DNA of 64,000 nucleotides, taken from Alcaligenaceae bacterium. GTDB taxonomy: Bacteria; Pseudomonadota; Gammaproteobacteria; Burkholderiales; Burkholderiaceae_B. Of the stretch, positions 58,333 through 64,000 are shown piece after piece. The notes beneath the pieces are model-generated. The model was given only the letters and a program-made list of their open reading frames with translations, was not told the origin of the DNA and did no database searches. A program made the translations under genes and the position numbers. Position 1 is the stretch's first letter. Each line of letters starts with the position of its first letter. The DNA lies in the NCBI GenBank assembly GCA_030538235.1, contig JAUNUJ010000007.1, positions 62,001 to 126,000 on the forward strand, read 5' to 3'.

Positions 58333-59550
58333 TTACAAGACCTCAAAAATGCCTGCGGCACCCATGCCGGTTCCTATGCACATGGTCACCATGCCGTATT
58401 TACCGCCGGTACGTCGCAAGCCATGAAGTACGGTGGCCGTGCGAATAGCGCCGGTTGCCCCTAATGGGTGTCCTAGGGCAATGGCACCACCTAAAGGATT
58501 GACTCTAGCCGGGTCTAAGTCTAAGCTTCTACTGACAGCCAAAGCTTGTGCGGCAAAGGCTTCATTGAGCTCAATCCAGTCCAGTTGATCCTGAGACAGA
58601 CCAGCTTGCTCCAGTGCTTTTGGAATCGCTGCTACCGGACCGATACCCATCACATCCGGTGCCACACCGGCCACCGCATAACTGACAAAACGTCCAATCG
58701 GGTCGAGATTGTACTGTTTAAGTATTTTTTCAGAAACTAGTAAAACCGCAGCCGCACCATCAGACATTTGTGAGCTATTACCAGCAGTGACGGAACCACG
58801 GGCAGCAAAGACAGGGCGTAAACGTGCTAGACCTTCGATGCTGCTATCGGGACGTGGACCTTCATCGGCTGTAATTAAGCGCTTTTTCTCCAACACACTG
58901 GCTTGAGCGGAGATGGCGCCATTCTGTAATAATGGTTGATAAGAAACCGTTTCAAATGGAGTGATCTCTGCATCAAAGTGACCGGCTTGCTGAGCGGCTA
59001 GCGCACGTAAATGAGATGCCACTGCAAAGGCATCCTGATCCTCGCGCGAGATATTCCATCGTTCAGCGACTTTTTCTGCAGTTAAACCCATGCCGTAGGC
59101 AATGCCCAGATTTTCCTTATGATTGAAAATAGCCGGGTTGATGGCGACTTTATTGCCCATCATCTGACTCATCATACTCATGGACTCTGCGCCGGCGGCA
59201 ATCATCACATCAGCCTCGCCGAGACGAATCTTGGCAGCTGCATCAGCGACTGCTTGCACGCCTGAAGAACAGAAACGGTTAATGGTCACGCCCGGTACAG
59301 TATCCGGCAGACCGGCCAGTAAGACCGCCATCCGTGCCATATTCATACCTTGTTCGGCCTCGGGCATGGCACAACCGACAATGACATCGCCGATTAAAGC
59401 AGGGTCGACTTCAGGCGCTTGAGCTAAGACACCTTGAATGGCGGCGACCAATAAATCATCCGGACGTGTTCTGCCCAACACACCACCTTTTTTCCCCACC
59501 GGTAGTCGAGTGGCTGCAACAATATAAGCTTCTTGTACTTGCTTAGTCAT
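58333..59550 (-). CDS. fadA: Acetyl-CoA C-acyltransferase (3-ketoacyl-CoA thiolase)
   Basis: The 405-residue thiolase completes each beta-oxidation turn. The nucleophile Cys94 lies in NRFCSSGVQA, His361 in GHPLGATG and the second catalytic Cys391 in CIGTGMGAAG. It follows the multifunctional enzyme by 10 bases and probably forms a complex with it. Confidence 0.95.
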   Translation of the reverse strand: MTKQVQEAYIVAATRLPVGKKGGVLGRTRPDDLLVAAIQGVLAQAPEVDPALIGDVIVGCAMPEAEQGMNMARMAVLLAGLPDTVPGVTINRFCSSGVQAVADAAAKIRLGEADVMIAAGAESMSMMSQMMGNKVAINPAIFNHKENLGIAYGMGLTAEKVAERWNISREDQDAFAVASHLRALAAQQAGHFDAEITPFETVSYQPLLQNGAISAQASVLEKKRLITADEGPRPDSSIEGLARLRPVFAARGSVTAGNSSQMSDGAAAVLLVSEKILKQYNLDPIGRFVSYAVAGVAPDVMGIGPVAAIPKALEQAGLSQDQLDWIELNEAFAAQALAVSRSLDLDPARVNPLGGAIALGHPLGATGAIRTATVLHGLRRTGGKYGMVTMCIGTGMGAAGIFEVL

Positions 59551-59560
59551 AAATTACCTC

Positions 59561-61954
59561 TTAATTCCTTAGTGGTTTGCCTGTTTTTAAGGTGTGCTGA
59601 ATGCGTGCGAGAGTCTCCGGTGTACGTAATAATTTCACGAACTCTTGTCGCTCTACAGCTAACAACCATTCTTCGTTGACTTTAGAACCACTATCAATAT
59701 CGCCACCACATAAAGCGACGGCTGCGGCATGGGCAACGCGATAATCATGCTCAGAAATCATGCAGCCTTCGAGCATATTAATAAGCAACATATCAAAGTT
59801 GGCAATTCCGCCACGACCGGCAACGGTCACTTGGGTTGGTGCCGCTGGTGGGTAATAACCCATATCCGCTAAGGCACGAGCCTGTTTTAATGCGGTGTAT
59901 AACAATTCACCCGGATGGAAGACGACTTTATCGCTAGCTTTGGCAAAACCGACTTCTTGGGCTTGAATAGCACTCTTGGCAACTTCTGCCATGGCAATCT
60001 GACGGAATGGCTTAGCTAAGAAGGGAAAGACTTCCATCGGGGTTTCGGTCTTTTCAGCCAATTTCGCAGCACGGACAGCAAAGTCTTTGCTACCGCCTCC
60101 GGCCGGAATCAGACCGACACCGGCTTCGACAAGACCGATATAGCTTTCCAGTGCGAGCACACGAGAGTCTGCATGCATCAGGAACTCACAACCGCCGCCC
60201 AGCGCTAGACCCTCGACCGCAGCCACGGTAGGGATTTGAGCGTAACGTAGCGCCAAGGAAGTTTGTTGGAACCGAGCGACCTCAGCTTCTAAGCTGACAA
60301 AATCTCCTGCGACCACAGCTTCAGCGACTTGTTGTAGGTTGGCGCCGACCGCAAAAGGCGCTTCATGCCAAAGCACCAAGCCATCAAATTGCTGCTCTGC
60401 TTTGGCTACTGCTTGTAGAATCCCTATCAACACTTCATTGCCAATGGTGTGCATTTTGGAGTGAATAGACAGAATGGCGATGCCTTTGTCGATTGTTGGC
60501 AAGGACCATAAGCGGACACCTTTATTTTCCCAGATAGTTTCTTGCTCAAGGCTCTGTAGCTGTTCGCCATGGAGCTGCTCAACAAAGAGCTGACGCTTAT
60601 AGACCGGCAAAGTGGAGCGTGTTTGTAAGGCTTGTTCACTAGCGGAATAAGAGCCGGCAGCTTCATGGACACCGTTACGATCGGAGTCTAAAACCCAATC
60701 AGGTAGCGGGGTGTTGGACATGGTTTTGCCTGCTTTAATGTCCTCTTGAATTGCCTGAGCGATCGCTTGCCAACCGGCTTCCTGCCATTGCTCCAGAGGA
60801 CCTTGAGACCAACCAAAACCCCAACGCATGGCAAGATCCAAATCACGAGCGTTTTGTGCAATGTCTTTAAGCTGCACGGCACTGTAGTGGAAAGTATCTC
60901 TTAGGACTGACCAAAGGAATTGTGCCTGTGGGTGTTCACTATCGCGTAAACCTAAAAGACGAGCTTGCGGGTCTTTTTGTTTCAAAATAGCAACGACTTC
61001 CTCAGCAGCAGTGCCCTCGCTAGGTACGTAGTCTTGCTTTTGTAAGTCTAGGACCTGAATTTCCTTGCCTACGCGTTGATAGACACCAGCGCGAGTTTTT
61101 TGACCTAAAGCACCTTTTTCAATCAAGGCCTTTAGCCAGACCGGGGAGTCAAAATAGGCATGCCATGGATCGTCAGTGGCATTTTCTTTAAGCGTATTAA
61201 TCACATGAGCCAAAGTATCTAAACCCACTAAGTCTGCGGTGCGATAAGTCGCACTGCGAGGACGATTAATTAATGAACCGCTAAGGGCATCCACCTCATC
61301 AAAGCCTAAGCCGAGACGTTCGGTATGATGCATGGCTGCCAAAATTGAAAAGACCCCAATACGGTTAGCGATAAAATTCGGCGTATCCAGCGCGCGTACC
61401 ACGCCTTTACCGAGTGTTGTCGTGAGCCAAGATTCCAACTGATCCAGCACCTCAGCTGAGGTGTATTTGGTTGGAATTAACTCAACCAATTTCATATAGC
61501 GAGGCGGGTTGAAGAAATGCACTCCGCAGAAGCGTGTACGTTGCGCTTCTGGTAGTGACTCGGCTAAGGCATTAATAGAGAGGCCTGAGGTATTGGAAAC
61601 AAAAATGCAATGCTCACCAAGCGCAGGTACAACCTTTGCATAGAGATCCTGTTTCCAATCCATGCGCTCAGCAATGGCTTCAATAACAATATCACAATCG
61701 GCTAATAAGTCTACGTGCTGATCGTAATTGAGCGCTTGAATCGACTTTAAAGCCTCTTTAGTGGCTAAAGGTGCCGGTTCGATGCGGGCTAGTTTTTTTA
61801 ACGCTCCCGCACTGATTGCACTCGGATCGCCGGCATCGGCTGCTAGGTCATATAACAAAACAGTCATGCCGGCATTGGCTAAATGGGCTGCGATCTGGGC
61901 GCCCATCACGCCGGCGCCCAAGACTGCAACACGTGACACTCTAAATTTAGTCAA
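59561..61954 (-). CDS. 3-hydroxyacyl-CoA dehydrogenase / enoyl-CoA hydratase (FadN-type)
   Basis: This bifunctional enzyme carries out the hydration and NAD-dependent oxidation steps. The dehydrogenase comes first: Rossmann motif VAVLGAGVMGAQIAAHL at residues 9-25, then the C-terminal dehydrogenase domains. The enoyl-CoA hydratase (EGLALGGGCEFLMHADSRV) lies in the last third. This order is that of FadN and many betaproteobacterial enzymes, the reverse of E. coli FadB. I choose the TTG at 61954 because AGGAG sits six bases ahead and the N-terminus then matches the family; an upstream ATG at 62005 adds 17 unlikely residues. Confidence 0.9.
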   Translation of the reverse strand: MTKFRVSRVAVLGAGVMGAQIAAHLANAGMTVLLYDLAADAGDPSAISAGALKKLARIEPAPLATKEALKSIQALNYDQHVDLLADCDIVIEAIAERMDWKQDLYAKVVPALGEHCIFVSNTSGLSINALAESLPEAQRTRFCGVHFFNPPRYMKLVELIPTKYTSAEVLDQLESWLTTTLGKGVVRALDTPNFIANRIGVFSILAAMHHTERLGLGFDEVDALSGSLINRPRSATYRTADLVGLDTLAHVINTLKENATDDPWHAYFDSPVWLKALIEKGALGQKTRAGVYQRVGKEIQVLDLQKQDYVPSEGTAAEEVVAILKQKDPQARLLGLRDSEHPQAQFLWSVLRDTFHYSAVQLKDIAQNARDLDLAMRWGFGWSQGPLEQWQEAGWQAIAQAIQEDIKAGKTMSNTPLPDWVLDSDRNGVHEAAGSYSASEQALQTRSTLPVYKRQLFVEQLHGEQLQSLEQETIWENKGVRLWSLPTIDKGIAILSIHSKMHTIGNEVLIGILQAVAKAEQQFDGLVLWHEAPFAVGANLQQVAEAVVAGDFVSLEAEVARFQQTSLALRYAQIPTVAAVEGLALGGGCEFLMHADSRVLALESYIGLVEAGVGLIPAGGGSKDFAVRAAKLAEKTETPMEVFPFLAKPFRQIAMAEVAKSAIQAQEVGFAKASDKVVFHPGELLYTALKQARALADMGYYPPAAPTQVTVAGRGGIANFDMLLINMLEGCMISEHDYRVAHAAAVALCGGDIDSGSKVNEEWLLAVERQEFVKLLRTPETLARIQHTLKTGKPLRN

Positions 61955-62019
61955 AATAATCTCCTGGTTAAATTTGAAGGCATGCTTAAACGCTTCAGGC
62001 CTCATGTAATGGCTAGAGC

Positions 62020-63309
62020 TTAGAAGCGGTAAGAGAACTGCACGCCGAATAAGTGAGCATCGCCATCATAATGGCCGTGAACGATACCGCGGGTTACTGC
62101 GAGTTCATGATTATTAATCTTGGTTTTCTTGATATGCAGATAGGTGTAACCTACATCAACAGCCAAGTTTTTGCGCTTGTATTGCACCCCGGTAGATAAC
62201 CACAGACGGTTGTTATCCGGTAGGGAAGTGGGGCGATCCATCTCGTTTGGAATCGGTGATTTGTCGGTGGCGATACCTACTTTCCAAGTCCAGGCATCGT
62301 TGATTTTGTATTGCGCACCCACGGCAAAACGCCAAGTATCTCTGAATCTGAGCGGTAAGCTATTTTCCGGGCCACCGGTGTTTTTAATCACTAGCTCAGG
62401 AATGCTGCTCCAACCAGTCCATGAAATATCTCCTAAGAGCATCCAACGCGGTGTGAGTTGATGAGAAACACTCAATTTGGCAATATCCGGTAGTTCAATG
62501 GTGGTGTTGGCTTTGAAATTGGCCACTCGATCGCCATTAAAGTTAACGTCTGTGTGACCGGTGGCTTTATGCTTAATACGGGAGCGATAGGATAGACCGA
62601 TGCGGGTCGATTCAGTCGGTTGAAATACGGTACCGATATTCCAACCCACGGCAGTGTCTTTCATTTTTACTTCGGCATCACCCGGCAAGAAACTGCCTGC
62701 CATTAAGGGGTGAGGATGAGGTATTAAGGTACCCAAACGATATTCTGCTCTAATACGCTGAATCCCTAAACCCGCACCCACCGACCAATTCGGGGTAACG
62801 CGATAGGCAATAGAGGGGTTGATATTGATCGTGCGAATATCAAAGTCTCTGGAGTGGTAATTACCGATCCAATCATTGTCGCGATAGGAGGTTTTTAAAC
62901 CAAAGGGCGCGCCAACACTTAAGCCCAAAAATAAATCTTGGGTGGCCTGATAGGTGATATGAAAGTTAGGCACAAAACCTAAGTTACCCGCATCACCGCC
63001 GGGTCCGGCTGTTTTTAAACCGCCTAATGCCAATGGGCCGGTACTCTGACCACTGTCCGTGAACTTAAAGGACGGACGAATTAAGTTGAATCCGCCCGAA
63101 ACGTTCAAGCCGGGCAAAAAGGTCATTGATGCGGGGTTAAAGAAAGCGCCACTAGCGTTTTCTGCCACCACACCGGAACCCGCATAGGCATTACCTAAGC
63201 CACTGGCGTTTTGCTCCATTAATTGGAAACCGGCGGCTGAGGCCGTACTGATAACCGTCCCGTTTAAGAGTAAAAGCGCTAGAGCGTGTTTTTTTAATCT
63301 GAATTTCAT
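62020..63309 (-). CDS. fadL: FadL-type outer membrane transport protein
   Basis: The 429-residue protein has a signal peptide cleaved after about residue 25 (TASAA), the FadL N-terminal hatch motif GFQLMEQNASGLGNAYAG with ENASGAFFNPASMT, and a C-terminal beta strand ending in SYRF. FadL proteins are 14-stranded barrels that let long-chain fatty acids or other hydrophobic molecules diffuse laterally into the membrane. Position within the fad cluster supports fatty acid uptake. AGGAG precedes the start. Confidence 0.92.
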   Translation of the reverse strand: MKFRLKKHALALLLLNGTVISTASAAGFQLMEQNASGLGNAYAGSGVVAENASGAFFNPASMTFLPGLNVSGGFNLIRPSFKFTDSGQSTGPLALGGLKTAGPGGDAGNLGFVPNFHITYQATQDLFLGLSVGAPFGLKTSYRDNDWIGNYHSRDFDIRTININPSIAYRVTPNWSVGAGLGIQRIRAEYRLGTLIPHPHPLMAGSFLPGDAEVKMKDTAVGWNIGTVFQPTESTRIGLSYRSRIKHKATGHTDVNFNGDRVANFKANTTIELPDIAKLSVSHQLTPRWMLLGDISWTGWSSIPELVIKNTGGPENSLPLRFRDTWRFAVGAQYKINDAWTWKVGIATDKSPIPNEMDRPTSLPDNNRLWLSTGVQYKRKNLAVDVGYTYLHIKKTKINNHELAVTRGIVHGHYDGDAHLFGVQFSYRF

Positions 63310-63352
63310 CGTAGTCTCCTGATGTATGCTTTTTGTTTTTAGGTCTTAATGC

Positions 63353-64000
63353 CTAACTTTTAATTTGGGATGTTGTCATCCCTCTTTTGAATAAAGGGCC
63401 GCCCGTAAAGGGAGCGTAGCCCGTACCAAAAATCATGCCCGCATCTGCTAAATCAGCATCAGCAACCACACCTTGATCTGTTTGACGTTTAGCCGCTGCC
63501 GCTAAACTATCCGCTAACTTCTGCGCTAGCTCAGCCGACATCTTCTCTCCTTTAGGCTTCACGGCTTTGCCTGCTTTCCATTGATAAAAACCTTCGCCCG
63601 ACTTGCGACCTAATTTATTTGCTTGGATTTTTTCCTCCAAACAGCGTGGTGTGGTAACGTCGCTAACTAATTCTTGACCCACAGCCAGTGCCACATCCAG
63701 GCCCACCATATCGACTAATTCAATCGGTCCTACCGGCATGCCGTAGGCTTCCATTGCCTTGTCGATAGCGACCGGCGCATAACCTTGATCTACTAAAGCG
63801 ATGGCCTCCAACATATACGGCGTTAAGGCTGCATTGACTAAGAAGCCTGGTACGCTTTTTACGACCAACGGCAGTTTATTAATTTGACCCACAAAGCCAC
63901 GCGCCTTATCAATGGCAGCTTGATGCTCAGCGGTCGGGTTGTCCTTGTAAATCACTTCAACTAATGGCATTAAAGCGACCGGGTTAAAGAAGTGAATACC
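63353..64000 (-). CDS. 3-hydroxyacyl-CoA dehydrogenase, C-terminal part
   Basis: The reading frame is open from the right edge; its first visible residues GIHFFNPVALMPLVEVI are the conserved start of the second part of the NAD-binding domain. SVPGFLVNAALTPYMLEAI, AYGMPVGPIELVDMVGLDV, and the C-terminal KSGEGFYQW and GTGYAPFTGGP follow. This matches the end of FadB/FadJ-type proteins with the dehydrogenase in the C-terminal half, so the cluster would contain a second hydratase/dehydrogenase with the opposite domain order from the one at 59561-61954. The N-terminal part is outside the window. Confidence 0.9.
   Translation of the reverse strand, partial: GIHFFNPVALMPLVEVIYKDNPTAEHQAAIDKARGFVGQINKLPLVVKSVPGFLVNAALTPYMLEAIALVDQGYAPVAIDKAMEAYGMPVGPIELVDMVGLDVALAVGQELVSDVTTPRCLEEKIQANKLGRKSGEGFYQWKAGKAVKPKGEKMSAELAQKLADSLAAAAKRQTDQGVVADADLADAGMIFGTGYAPFTGGPLFKRGMTTSQIKS

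Overview
The window looks like a chromosomal segment of a respiratory, probably asaccharolytic betaproteobacterium. The best guess is a lower-GC member of the Burkholderiales/Alcaligenaceae (Oligella-like); this placement is inferred from gene content and no search was run. Reasons: nuoC and nuoD are separate genes inside a 14-gene nuoA-N operon, there are two Pseudomonas/Bordetella-type azurins, the trimeric porin has a Burkholderiales-style N-terminus, a DUF2325 and a probable DUF2818 protein are present, and the nos cluster is clade I with a Tat-exported NosZ. Base composition, judged by eye, is in the mid 40s percent GC. No insertion sequence, prophage, integrase, CRISPR array, tRNA or rRNA was seen.

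Layout. 1-5.7 kb: end of a DUF2325 gene, a small membrane protein, an NlpC/P60 hydrolase, ETF-ubiquinone oxidoreductase, a two-subunit 3-oxoacid CoA-transferase and a DUF423 protein. 5.7-16.8 kb: aminopeptidase P, rpmB-rpmG, a glycosyltransferase-MATE-MFS efflux operon, rpmE2, a lone glucosamine-6-phosphate deaminase, radC, and slpA-ispH. 17-20 kb: tandem azurins and a porin with a structured leader. 20.4-35.1 kb: the complete complex I operon nuoABCDEFGHIJKLMN. 35.2-36.7 kb: PhnA/YjdM, a TRIC-family protein behind a tandem glycine riboswitch, and a strong hairpin-plus-U-tract on the strand opposite both genes. 36.9-46 kb: nosRZDFYL plus apbE (nitrous oxide reductase, maturation and NosR flavinylation). 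46-48 kb: glutathione-dependent formaldehyde detoxification (fghA, adhC). 48-56 kb: DUF2818-like protein, a small lipoprotein whose start codon lies in a hairpin, alaS, tusA, a DASS carboxylate transporter, and rpsP-rimM-trmD without rplS. 56-64 kb: a minus-strand fatty acid degradation cluster (fadL, FadN-type multifunctional enzyme, thiolase, DUF4442 thioesterase-like protein, acyl-CoA ligase, and the end of a second hydroxyacyl-CoA dehydrogenase).

Together the genes describe lipid and keto-acid catabolism (fad genes, CoA-transferase, ETF-QO) feeding NADH and quinol into complex I and a respiratory chain that can end in N2O reduction, with azurin as a periplasmic electron carrier. Nearly everything belongs to well-known families. 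I did not find a clearly new multi-gene system. The most useful leads are regulatory or structural: an orphan plus-strand terminator suggesting a small RNA at 35.55-35.77 kb, a start-codon-trapping hairpin at 48.9 kb, a Fur-box-like palindrome before the azurin pair, inverted repeats before nagB, nosR, rpmE2 and the NlpC gene, a lineage-specific insertion in NuoC, and a small lipoprotein that may be a free-standing VirB9-like domain.
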